Origin: Astragalus membranaceus
Lineage: Eukaryota > Streptophyta > Magnoliopsida > Fabales > Fabaceae
Direction: 5' to 3'
Assembly: GCA_039519185.1 (NCBI GenBank)
Contig: CM076851.1
Location: 97,523,531 to 97,587,530 of the forward strand
Length of the DNA: 64,000 bases
The translations under genes were made by a program, and so were the position numbers. The notes below the pieces were generated by a model, which was not told where the DNA came from, ran no database searches, and saw only the letters and a list, made by a program, of their open reading frames with translations. Below, piece after piece: positions 9,597 through 21,700 of this stretch; within the stretch, counting starts at the first letter, position 1, and each line of letters starts with the position of its first letter.

Positions 9597-12500
9597 CTAG
9601 TTTGCTCCTTTGAGTTCTGTCATGCCCATCCATTCTCTAATCTGAACAAAGTCCTTCAACTTCAATGCTTTTGTCATAATGTCAGCAATTTGTAGTTCAC
9701 TTCTGCAAAATTTGAGCTCAATGGTTCTATCTTTCACAAGATCACGCAAATAGTGAAATCTCACATCAATGTGTTTGCATCTTCCATGCAACACAGGGTT
9801 CTTTGACACTTTAATTGTGGAGCTATTGTCACACATAATTGAAGTGCTTTCATTCTGTTTTTGTCCCAGGTTTTCCATGATTTTTCTGAGCCATACAGCT
9901 TGTGTGGCACACATAGCTGCTGAAACAAACTCAGCCTCCGTTGTTGAAAGAGTAACTACTGCCTGCTTCTTAGAAGACCAGGAAATGGCTCCAGTTCCCA
10001 ACATAAACACATAACCACCGGTGCTTTTCCTATCATCCTTATCTCTTGCATAGTCACTATCTGCATAACCATTCAGAACTGCATTTTTTTCTCTGCCATA
10101 CATAATACCCAGACCAATGGTTCCTCTAAGATATCTCAAGATTTTATTGACAGCAAGGTAGTGTTCTGTTGTAGGATTTTCCATATATCTACTAGCAAGG
10201 CAAACTGAGTACATCAAGTCTGGTCTAGTGGCAGTAATATACATTAAACTGCCCACTATCTGTTTATATTTGGTACTATCTACTGCTTCACCACTGCCTG
10301 CTACTATAAGGCAGTTTCCAGGTACTATGGGGGGTTTTGACAGCATTCACTTCAAACATGTTAAACCCCAACAAGATCTCTTTGGCATATTTTGATTGAC
10401 TAATGAAGATGCCACTATCATTTTGAACTACTTCTACTCCTAGGAAATAAGTCATTTTCCCTATATCAGTCATATCAAATTCCCTTTTCATGGATGATTT
10501 AAAGCTATCAAACATGCTAGAGTCATCACCAGTAAAAATTAAATCATCAACGTACAAACTTACAATCAGAGTTCCTCTCCCAGCCACTGTCTTCACAAAG
10601 AGTGTATATTCTGAATGACACTTGGTGAACCCCTCCTTTGTGAAGTAGCTCTCCACCTTGCTATACCAAGCCCTTGGGGGTTGCTTGAGTCCGTATAAAG
10701 CTTTGTGAAGCTTGAATACTTTATCTCCTTCTCCCTTTTTCTCAAACCCTTGAGGTTGATTCACATAAACAGTTTCATTAATGTCTCCATGGAGGAATGC
10801 GCTTTTCACATCTAATTGATAGATGACCCATCCTTTAATGGCTGCCAGGGCAATAATAGTGCAAATAGTGTCCCATCTAGCCACCGGTGCAAACACCTCT
10901 TTGTAGTCAACCCCTTGTTTTTTAGAGTACCCTTTTGCCACAAGCCTTGCTTTGTGCTTCTCAATTTCCCCTTTCTCATTTAACTTGATTTTATATATCC
11001 ACTTAACTCCAATTGCCTTGTTACCTTTTGGAAGTTTAGTTAGCTCCCATGTATGGTTCTTTTCTATAGCTGCCAGTTCAGCTTGCATGGCTTTTCTCCA
11101 TTTCTCTTCCTTCACAGCCTCCTCATAGTTCATAGGATCATCACCTTGAGTAAGAACAGCAATGTTGAGTTCATCAATCTCATCATTATTGGTAATGTAG
11201 TCTTGAAGATATGTTGGTGGTCTCCTTATCCTCCCTGTCACTGGACTATCTTCACTGTCATTATCCAAATCAGTGGTAGCATCTTGTCTGGTGGTGCTAC
11301 TTTCACCTACAGCATCATTGTTGTGACTATCACTGTCACTTGATTGTTGTTCCTCTATAGAATCAGCATCATCATCAGTCTTGGCTCCTTCATCAACAGT
11401 TTCACAGCTAGTTTCAATGGTGTTTTCTTCCCAATTCCATTGTTTCTCTTCATCAAATATTACATCTCTACTAACAAATATTTTCTTTGAAATGGGATCA
11501 TATAGTCTATAGGCCTTAGACTATTCACTTACTCCAAGGAGGACACACTTCTTGCTTTTGTCATCCAATTTCTTCATTTGTGAGTCATGAATGTGAACAT
11601 ACCCTATGCTGCCAAACGTTCTAAACCAGTGCACAGCAGGTTTGAGGCCACTCCAAGCTTCCTCAGGAGTTAAATCTTTCACTGCAACCGTAGGACTTCT
11701 GTTCTGAACAAAAATAGACCAAATCACAGCTTCTGGCCAAAATTTCTTTGGAATTTTCTTTTGAGATAACAAGCATCTCACCATATTCATGATGGACCTG
11801 TTCTTTCTTTCTGCAACCCCGTTCTGTTGAGGTGTATAAATTGCTGTAAGTTGTCTCTTGATCCCATTACTCTTGCAAAAATCATCAAACTCATGAGAAG
11901 TAAACTCTCCCCCTCTGTCAGTACGCAAACAGACCAATTCTGCATCACATTCCTTCTCAACCTTGACCTTAAATTGCTTGAAACACTCCAATGCAGCAGA
12001 TTTTTCTGTGGGAAAGTAGACCAAAGTCTTTCTACTGTAGTCATCAATAAATGTGAGGAAGTATCTCTTGTGACTATTGGATTCAAGGGTTATGGGACCA
12101 CAAATATCAGCATGTACAAGTTGTAATTTATGGGAGGCCCTCCAAGTGCTTTTCTTTGGAAAGGATTCCCTATGATGCTTGCCAATAGCACAGTCAGAAC
12201 ACACCCTTGTTGAGTCTTCAATCTTAGGCAACCCTCTTTCCATCCCCTTCTTACTTAACAATTGCAAACCTGTAAAGCTCAAGTGGCCATATCTGTTGTG
12301 CCAGAGCATACTTGTGTTCTCTGCATCAGTGGCAGCCTTAAAGCAATCTGGCAGAATTAATTCAACAGTGGTTTTAAACATCCTATTTGCAGACATTTGG
12401 GAATCAATTAACAGGCCTATAATTGGATGTATAATCTTGCAAGTATTGTTCTCAAATGTGACTTTCAATCCCTTCTCTTGCAGCTGCCCTATACTCAACA

Positions 12501-13644
12501 AATTGTTTTTCAAGGATGGAATATAGTACACACCAGTAACTATCTGAATTATTCCATTCACCTTCATCTTAATGCTACCTTTACCCATAACTAGAACCTT
12601 GGATCCATCTCCCAATCTAACAGTTGTTCTATAATTTCCATCTAGGCTAAAAAACCAATCTTTAAACCCACACATATGATTACTACACCCTGAGTCAAGG
12701 AACCATACCTTTAGGTTAGTTGCTTCATTGCAGGGGGTTTGTGCCATCAACAGAGCTTCCTCAATCCAGTACTTCAAGTCCTTTTCTTCATCACAGTCTG
12801 TGTGAGCCATTAGCAGAACTTCTTCTTCATCATTGTTTTCTGCATAATTTGCTTTCTCCTCAGCATTGGGACACTCATACTGATAGTGTCCCATTTTTCC
12901 ACAGTTATAACATTCAATATTGTCTTTATTGAACTGCTGTCTACCTCTGCCTCGGTTGCCTCTGCCTCGTCCCCGTCCTCTTACTCTAGCCGTGGTGGTG
13001 ACCTTTAGAGCATGATCTTCTTCTTTAGGTTTCTGTTCATTCATCAATTGTTCATGAACTAAGAGGCTACTCTGTAATTCATCAACGGTGAGGGTGGAGA
13101 TATCATTTGCTTGAACAATAGCACACACTACATAGTTGAACTTCGGTCCCAAAGAGCGAAGAACCTTCTCAACAACGCTTTCTTCGTCAATCTTGGAATC
13201 ACCATGAGCTTTCATCTTTCCCACGATGGCGAGGGTTCTGGAGAAGTAATCAGTCACGCTTTCACTTTCTTTCCTAGCCGATTGCTCGAATTCTCCTCGT
13301 AATGCCTGCAATTGTGCTCGCTTGACTTTGTTTGAACCTTGGTATTTCAATTTCATCGAATCCCAAATTCCCTTCGCCGTCTACTTCTTGAGAATTGTTT
13401 CGATCATTCCCCTTTCGATTGATTGAAAGAGGTAATTCTTGGCCTTTAGATCTTTCAATTTCGCTTCCTCTATCTTCTTCAATTGCTCCGGCGTCGTTGT
13501 TTCAGTAGCCACCGGAATACCGTGCTCAATGACTCCCCAGTACTCCTTGGATCGGAGCAAATTCTCCATTAACATTGACCAGTGGTCATAGTGACCATCA
13601 AATCTTGGAACCGCAGGTTGTGAGAAACCCTTTTCTTCTGCCAT
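9597..13644 (-). pseudogene. Copia gag-pol polyprotein, nearly intact
   Basis: The likely start is the Met codon at 13644-13642 (MAEEKGFSQ). In order: gag; CCHC knuckle CYNCGKMGHYQYEC (about 12870-12912); protease WFLDSGCSNHMCG (about 12690); GAG-pre-integrase MLWHNRYGHLSF; integrase core with FIDDYSRK and TDRGGEF; reverse transcriptase with LYVDDLIFTGDD (YVDD at 10543-10554); RNase H ending at 9597. Three lesions break it: TAG at 13381-13383 in gag, TAG near 11521 between integrase and reverse transcriptase, and a frameshift near 10325-10340 at a run of six G before the RNase H region. The two TAG codons lie in one continuous frame with no other stop, so the copy decayed recently. Catalytic residues appear unchanged. 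Confidence 0.94.
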
Positions 13645-13746
13645 TGACGCAAACTGAAGCTCGATGATCTTCAACGATTTCCTTCTTCTTGGAACAACAA
13701 TTCTTTTAGGAATGCTGCGGATTCAGTAACAGGCCCCAAAAATGGA

Positions 13747-13758
13747 GCTCTGGTACCA
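13747..13758 (-). other. Primer-binding site, first Copia element
   Basis: On the minus strand TGGTACCAGAGC lies 2 bp inside the 5' LTR. It differs by one base from the complement of the 3' end of plant initiator-Met tRNA (TGGTATCAGAGC). Confidence 0.85.
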
Positions 13759-13760
13759 AT

Positions 13761-13998
13761 TGTTGGAACCAAAGATGATGAAAATGTGTTTCTTGTATTG
13801 CATGTGAATCAATGTGATTACATGTGTATCTCTCTACAACAGTTTTTGGTTCTCGTTATATCAGCAAAGAACTCAAACCAGAAGAACAAATGAAAAACTA
13901 ACTAAAACAGACTTATTGGACTGGGCCGGGTCCACTATACAAAGGCCCAATATAACACCAACAATAGCCAATACTAGAGACACCCATTTGGCCCAACA
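13761..13998 (-). repeat. 5' LTR of the first Copia element
   Basis: 238 bp, TGTTGGAACC...GCCCAACA, matching 9299-9558. As the 5' LTR it should hold the element's promoter, which points away from the DRM gene. Confidence 0.94.
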
Positions 13999-14052
13999 GA
14001 TTGAGCCCCAATTTCATCACAAAGCGCTTCGCTCCAGCATTTTTTCCAAAGG
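13999..14052 (+). other. Possible 5' leader exon of the DRM gene (part)
   Basis: The sequence ends in CCAAAG/GTAGAG, a plausible splice donor at 14053, about 1.7 kb before the exon that holds the DRM start codon. With the Copia element and one GATTG removed, it joins to 9230-9298. The leader exon would then be interrupted by the Copia element. This is inference from splice-like signals; no transcript evidence is available here. Confidence 0.33.
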
Positions 14053-15766
14053 TAGAGATGTTAACTCTCTGGTGCATGTTAATTGAGTTGTTGTTGTTGT
14101 TGTTTGAAATCATAATTTGTTTAGGGATTGATCAACAATTTTTTCAACTTAGGTTTTTTTTGGGGATTTCAGGTGTTTTGTGTGCTTTGCATGGAAAATG
14201 GGCGAGTTCTGTTTTTTCTTTATTGAGCGTTTTGGAAAATTGCATCATGTTTCGGTTTTTTAATCAATTTGGAAAAAAATCTGAACAAGGCTCAATTTGA
14301 AATCACGGTTTGAATTGAAGTTTAATTAACCTGGATTCATAGATGTTTATTGGTTGTCCTGCTGCTAGTGGCCGTTGATGACAACTCTGGTTCTGTTTTT
14401 CGGGAATGCAGCATTCCTTGTTCATGATTCATATAGAGAATGTGCATGAATGAATCTTCTACCCTCATTTCTTTTTGCATAGCATAGTGATTCTGTTCGT
14501 TTTGTAATTTGGTTCAAGTTAATGCCGTATTTTTATTACAGAAGGGCATTCATAGCAGTCATTCAACCAGTGAGTTGCAAGGCAACCACTCAATGCTGGG
14601 TTGGACTGTTGCCCTACAAGGGCCAGAGGAGTCCAACTATAAGTTGTTTTCTTGAAATGTAGATGGTGTTTTAGCGAGCATGTCATGGAAGTACATTACT
14701 TCCACTTGATGGTCTCTAGATGTTTGTTTGATGTGGTGGTGTCAAAGGTGGGAGGGGGGGATTTGTGGAATGTGACTGCATTGGGTGAATACTGAATAGG
14801 GTTGTCAATGGCAACACATTGGCTGTAATTGGAGCATTAGCGATTGGCTTCTCTAGATACTCTTAACGAGGCCTTTCTGTGTGGCAGCTAACAGCAATTC
14901 AATAGCTGTTGCGAGTTGTGGCACTCTCTTTTCTGAGCCAAATGCCCCAAAATACCTTTGATTGTGTCTTTTTGGGTCTTTCAGACCAGCTGAATTGGAG
15001 CCTCATAACGTTGTTGGCTCTCTCTCCTTCATTCCCAGTGCCAACACATGGCATGGTTATGTGTGCGACAATGCTTTTCTCTATTCTGTTTCTTTGCATA
15101 CAGACGACCCAAAATTTTGAGTTTCTTTTTTTTTTGTTAAATGTTACAAATTGGGGTAACTAATGGCGTGTTACAGATTTGTGGATTTTACTTGTCCTAG
15201 GTTGTGCTTTGTGTTGTTGTAGCTTAGAATGGTTCCCATGTGCTTTTATGATGCCTAGTAGCACCTTTGCCATTTAGAGCAGCTTATATATTATCCTATA
15301 AAAGAGGCTTTTGGTACATGTTAGGAAGTGAAAGCTTTGTAGTCTCATGCTCATGCTGCATATTTGGATCTTTGGTGTATTTGATTGGAACAAATTGTTT
15401 AGATGATCACACCTTTAGCAAAGTTTTATAATGATTATGCTCAAATTTAGATCACAGACAGCTTAAATGTTTTAGCTCAGACCTTGTTTTGATTTGATTT
15501 TGTTAAAATTTAAATATCAAACCAGTTAACTTAATATAATTTTAACATTTAGTCATTATATAAGTAAGCTATTCATGGGATACCAAGTTAAAGATCTGTA
15601 TGTTTTGATTGATAATCTAGCCCAATTGTTTTTTTTATTCAATTGAATATATGAAGCCTGTTGAATAGCTTTGTTTGATTGGAACTTAGCTTTATCTGAT
15701 GCCAATCCACTTGCTTCTGTGTTTCAGCAGCTTGAGGATCCGTACTTCACAAAGCTGAGATTGTAG

Positions 15767-18700
15767 ATGGTATGCTTTACTTGCGAACTTCAAAATCACA
15801 TTCACATTCCACATGAGTGTATTTTATTGATCTTTGGGTCCAATTTACAACTGCAGTATTTATTGGAAGACAAGGAATGTGGTTCTAATTTTTTCTTCTC
15901 TCGCTTTTCTTAATTATCTCATGTATTTATTTCTGCTACTTGCATAACAATTATTGCAGGGTGATGATGCTGGTGAGGACTGTGACAATATTGATTGGAC
16001 CACCGAAGATGAGCTTGAGATTGAGAACTTTCAACCCTCATCTAAAAGTTTAACGGTTCCCAATGGAGAGACCATTAGAGACTCCACAGAGGTAAGATTT
16101 TTGGCACTTCTCTTTTTGTGCAAGCTTATCCTTATGAGCAGTGAATATTACAAAACTAGCTGGCCAATTCCCTAAAACTTGAAGGTAATGCAAATACATT
16201 GGCCTTTTCCCATTCCAAATGTTGGTGACCTATGTGATATGTAACCAACTAAACACATTAAACCAAAAGGTTGACTAACCATGCGGGTCCATGTAGATAA
16301 ATAAAGCTTTGAGAAGTGAGACATTACAAAATTAGTTTTGCATATATGATGTACTACTAATACTATTTAGTTTTACAAAATTGTTGCAGGGTGGTGATGC
16401 TGGTGTGGACTGTGACAATTTTGATTGGACCACCGAAGATGAGCTTGAGATGGAGAACATTCAGCCCTCATCTAAATGTTTAACTGTTCCCAATGGAGAG
16501 ACCATTCGAGACTTTGGAGAGGTAAGCTTTTTGGCACTTCTCTTTTTGCGCGAGTATCTTTATGAGCAGTGAATATAACAAAACTAGCAGGCCAATTCCC
16601 TTAAACTTGAAGGTAATGCAAATACATTGGCCTTTTCTCGTTCCAAATGCCGGTGACCTAAGTGATAACCAACTAAACACATTAAACCAAAAGATTGACT
16701 AACCTAGCAGGTGCACATAGATAAATAAAGCTTTGAAAATTGAGACCTTACAAAATTGGTTTTGCATATATGATTACTACTAATACTATTTAGATTTTGT
16801 GGATTTTTATCGATGTTTTAAAAACCAGACCAGTCATTGAAAAAGTGAAGATAGTGGTTCAAGGTTCAATAATTCATCCATAGTTGGATTGTGGTCTAAT
16901 ATTCTAGTGTTACATTGAAGGTGCTAATATGAGGTGTATATTAAAGTACTTGCATGAAGTTTCTTTTTTTTCAAATTTTTTGTGGGTACGTCACTGGCTG
17001 ACTTCCATTCTATAGAGCAAATTTTGTAAGATTCTTTTCACTTTCTCTTTATGTTAAAGACTTCTGTTTGCTATCATTAATGGGAAAAGATGCATTTGTA
17101 ATGCTATACTAATGTCACTGCGTCTTGATGCTCAATTGTTTATCCAATTACTTACCCCCGAAACTGAAAGCATTTGAAACCCAATGTCACTGCGTCTTGA
17201 TGGTTTACCCAATAACCTATCCCTGAAAGAATTTTGAATCCAACGCAAATGCATCATTGAGAAACATGCATATGGAAATAGGAATCTACACAAAGTAAAT
17301 GGAGTCTTTCAGCTACTGATGATTAATTCTCTCTCCCTTTAGGGATGTTCATATGCAGGTTCATCTAATTCCAAGGTATTTGACAACTTTGTTGGTATGG
17401 GATTTCCTGGAGAAATGGTTGTCAAAGTAATTCAGGAATATGGTAAAAGCACTGCTTTACTCCATTAAGTGTAGATTTAGATTCATAAAGTTCACAACTA
17501 ATAATGCTCTTATGAATATCCAGGTGAGGATAACGAAGATAAACTACTTGAAGAACTTCTGACATACTCGGTGAGTTGATATTTTTTTAAGCCTTGACTA
17601 ACATCATTTTAACCTTGTCCCATGAAACTATTATCAAATTATACCCAACATGCAGTATCCCCACTTTGCTGCTGTTGCCTCTATTCATATCTTCCTATGT
17701 TTAACCAACATTTCCATGTTGTGCAATTGTTGGTATCTATTTGTCTGTGCTTGTTACTAGCATGTATCAAATCAGATAATGAGCTGCAGATAATTGTTAG
17801 TTTTCTCCGACGATAGTTACTTTTTTTTGGCTATCCATGTTACTGATAGAGAAACACAACAATAGTAGAAGAAACAATCAAGGAAGTAGTGTATTATGGG
17901 TAAAAAGACAATAGCCAACACAAAGTATGAGAAGTAGGAACGAAAAAGAAACAATAGGGGGCGCCTCCCACGAGACAAAAACCCCAAACCCTAGCTCAAG
18001 CCTTGGCCAAAACAAAACCTAACCTATTCTTCCAAAATCACTTCTGTTATACTAGTTAGGGTTAATTACTCTTTTGCCCCTCCTAACAAAAACATTGCCA
18101 AACTTCCCCTTTTTGGGCGCCTCCTGCGCTTGCCCATTCGCATCAATACTCCCCCCTAAAACTTCCACCTTGTCCTCAAGGTGAAACTCTGGAAAGTGGC
18201 CCTTCATGTCTTCAAAGTCTTCCCAGAAGTTCTCAAAGTCGGGTAGATGCTTCCACTTCACCAGAACTTCCAGCATGCCGTTCTGGGCCTTCCTCACGGC
18301 TAGGATGTCTTCGGGCAGGACCTGCAATTCAAGATTCTCAGCCAGGCAATTCGGTAAAGGTTGAACCGCAGCCGTAGGGGCAATGGCTTTCTTCAAAAGT
18401 GAGCATGAAACACTGGATGAACTCTGCTCTCTGGTGGTAGCTTCAGCTTGTAGGCAACTGTCCCAATCCTCTCCAATACCTCAAACGGGCCATAGAACCG
18501 TGGGCTGAGTTTCTGATTCAGCCTCTTCGCTAGTTGTTTCATCTTGTAGGGTTGGATCTTCAAGTAGACCATCTCTCCAACCTCATAGGTCACCTCCCTC
18601 CTATGCTTATCCGCTTGTTGTTTCATACGATTCTGGGCCTTGCTCAGGTGGTCTCTCAAATCACGGAGCAACTCATTTCTCTCTTGAGTTAACTGTTGAA

Positions 18701-21700
18701 CCTCGTTCACACAACCACTGTTTTCATCCCCCTCACTAACACGGGGTCTCCTCCCATACAAAGCTTCAAACGGTGACATTTGAATGGAGGAGTGATAGTT
18801 GGTGTTGTTCCAATATTCAGCCCAGGGTAGCCACTTAACCCACTACTTGGGTTTGCTTCCGGTCAAATACCTCAAATAGGTCTCAACACACCTATTGCCT
18901 ACTTCCGTCTGGCCGTCCGTCTGCAGATGGTAGGCAGAGCTATATTTCAACTTGGAACCCGCAGCTGCAAACAGCTCGGACCAAAATGCACTCGTGAAAA
19001 CTCGATCTCTGTCAGACACAATAGAGCTTGGGAACCTGTGTAGCTTCACTATCTCTTTCATAAACACCAGAGCCACATCCTTGGCATTGTACGGATGAGC
19101 CAGGGCTATGAAATGAGTGTATTTGGTGAGTCGATCGACCACCACCAGAATAGTATCCATCCCTGCTGACCTGGGTAAGCCCCCAACGAAGTCCATAGAT
19201 ATATCACTCCAAACCTGAGTCGGCATCAGAAGTGGCTGGAGCAATCCCCCCGGAGTCAAGGCCTGATACTTGTTCTGTTGGCATATAGCACAGGCCTGAA
19301 CGTACTGCTGAATTCTCTTCCTCATCCCCTCCCAATACACCACACTTGCTATTCTCTTGTAAGTTCGTAGGATACCTGAGTGCCCCCCCGTAGCTGAGTC
19401 ATGGAACTCCTCGAGAATCTTCCCGACCCGCGGAGAGTCCTTGGGAAGCACCAAGCGCCCGTGATAGTACAACCGTCCATTCCTCAAAGTATATCCCACA
19501 TGAGTGTTTACCTTCGCAACTAGGTCTTGCACAATAAGTTTCAACCGCCCATCAGCTTGTACCTCTTCCTCTAGACCGTCCCACCCTTGGCATTGCACCA
19601 TAGAGATGGCACTGTAATTGTGCTGCCTTGACAAGGCGTCAGCTGCTTTATTCTCGATTCCCGGCTTGTATTTGATCTCAAAATCAAAGCCCAGAAGTTT
19701 AGTTATCCACTTCTATTGCTCCTCCCCCATCACCCTCTGCTCCGTCAGGAACCTCAAACTCCTCTGGTCAGTATGTACCACAAAGTGCCGTCCTAGAAGG
19801 TAGTGTCGCCATTTCTGAACTGCTCTCACAATTGCCATCAACTCCCTCTCATACACAGGCTTGTTCTGAGCTCTATTGGATAAGGTTTGGCTCATGTATG
19901 CCACAGGCCTCCCCTCCTGCATCAGAACTGCCCCCAACCCTTTCCCAGATGCATCAGTCTCCACAATGAACTCCTTAGAGAAATCAGGCACGGCAAGAAC
20001 TGGTAGTGTTGTCATGGCTACCTTCAGCTTCTCAAAAGCTAACTGAGCACTCTCATCCCAACGGAAACTGTCCTTCTTGAGTTGTTGCGTAAGAGGCCAC
20101 GCAATTTTCCCATAGTCCTTCACAAACCTTCTATAATGCCCGGTCAACCCAAGGAAACCTCTAAGGCTCTTCACATCCCTTGGGGTAGGCCAACTTACCA
20201 TAGCTTCAACCTTGGAGGGGTCGGCTGCCACCCCCTCTCCTGAAATGACGTGACCGAGGTATTCGATCTGACTCTGGGCAAAAGTGCATTTCTTCTGGTT
20301 TACAACCAACTGATTATTTCTCAGAATATCCAACACACTCTTCAAGTGTTCCATGTGGCAATCTAAATCCTTACTATAGACCAGGATGTCATCAAAAAAC
20401 ACCAACACATACTTTCTCAAGATCGGTTTCAAAATACGGTTCATCAAAGCTTGGAAAGTAGACGGGGCGTTAGTCAACCCGAAAGGCATCACCGGGTATT
20501 CATAATGTCCCTCATGGGTTCTAAAAGCAGTCTTGTGAATGTCTTCGCTTCTCATTCTAATCTGATGATACCCAGACTTCAAGTCAAGTTTAGAGAATAT
20601 CACTGCGTTGCCAATTTCATCTAATAACTCATCAATGATAGGTATGGGAAACTTATCATGCACAGTGTACTTGTTCAGGACCCTATAGTCAATGCAAAAT
20701 CTCCATCCACCGTCCTTTTTCTTAACCAACAACACGGGGCTAGAGAAAGGACTGACACTAGGTCGAATGATACCGGCGGACAATATTTCATTAACAAATT
20801 TTTCTATCTCATCCTTTTGATAATGGGGATACCTGTATGGCCGGATGTTGGGAGCTGGCGCTCCAGGCTTGAGCACGATGGCATGGTCCTGTTCTCTCGC
20901 AGGAGGCAATCCTGTGGGTGCTTGGAACACATCTGAGAAAGCTTCCAGTACTTCCTTTACCTCGGGCAGTAGCTACAATTCATCCCCCTCTGCATTTCCC
21001 AATATGTGAGTAGGTACCTCTCCTCTTCACTTAGTAGGGCCTTCCGCATGGATTTGAGTGAGACTTGTTGTTTACTCAGTGACCGTTCCCCTCTAATATT
21101 GAATTTCTGTCCTCCCCCTTCCCATTTGATGAACATATTCTGGAAATTAGCCTTGATGTCACCCAAGCTAGTCAACCAATCCATACCAAGCACTAATTCA
21201 GTCCCTGCCAGAGTCATTAAATAGAATTTGAGTAAAATTGATCCCCTGCACTTGCACCTTGAGTCCCCTGCAAACCCCCTTGTGCGTGACCTTCTCTCCA
21301 TTCCCCACCTCAACAGTATACTCAGGAGTGTCTTCTAAAGCCAATTTCAACTCCTCTACTAACTTATAGGATATGAAATTACTAGAGGCTCTACAATCAA
21401 TCAATATCAACACCTTTCTCCCATTAATGATCCCCCACACCTTAAAGGATTGATTTGAGGTCAAGCCCTCTTTGCTCTTGAGTGAGAGCAATAGAGTCTT
21501 TAGCTCCCCTTCCAACTCCCCTATCTCCTCCTCGATCCCCCCTTCTCTCCATCTCCCTCGCTCTCTTCATCATCAATCAAGTTCACCCTAAAGTGTTTCA
21601 TCTTACAAATGTGATCCTTGCCCCACCTTGCCCCACCTTTCCCCACATTTGAAACACAGCCCGTTCCTACTAAGGTCCCTCAGCTCCTCCTGAGTGAGTT

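Larger units (their letters stand above)
9299..13998 (-). mobile_element. Ty1/Copia retrotransposon, full-length
   Basis: A 4.7-kb element has TG...CA LTRs at 9299-9558 and 13761-13998 and a perfect 5-bp target duplication GATTG (9294-9298 and 13999-14003). It is transcribed leftward. The internal order is gag, protease, integrase, reverse transcriptase, RNase H, as in Copia. A primer-binding site abuts the right LTR, and a purine-rich tract (complement of CCTCCCTC, 9561-9568) abuts the left one. The LTRs differ by about three substitutions plus one 22-bp duplication, so the insertion is fairly recent. The gag (RFDGHYDHW) suggests an Ivana/Oryco-like lineage, held loosely. Confidence 0.95.

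Noticed and set aside
11521..13383. Programmed readthrough at the two TAG codons of the first Copia element
   Set aside because: The following bases (ACG, TCT) do not match known plant readthrough contexts, and Copia elements normally use a single uninterrupted frame; simple mutation is likelier.
15954..16572. Two separate small genes encoding DWTTEDELE proteins
   Set aside because: Both are exons with splice acceptors and donors in one DRM gene; the apparent tails beyond DSTE and DFGE are intron translations.
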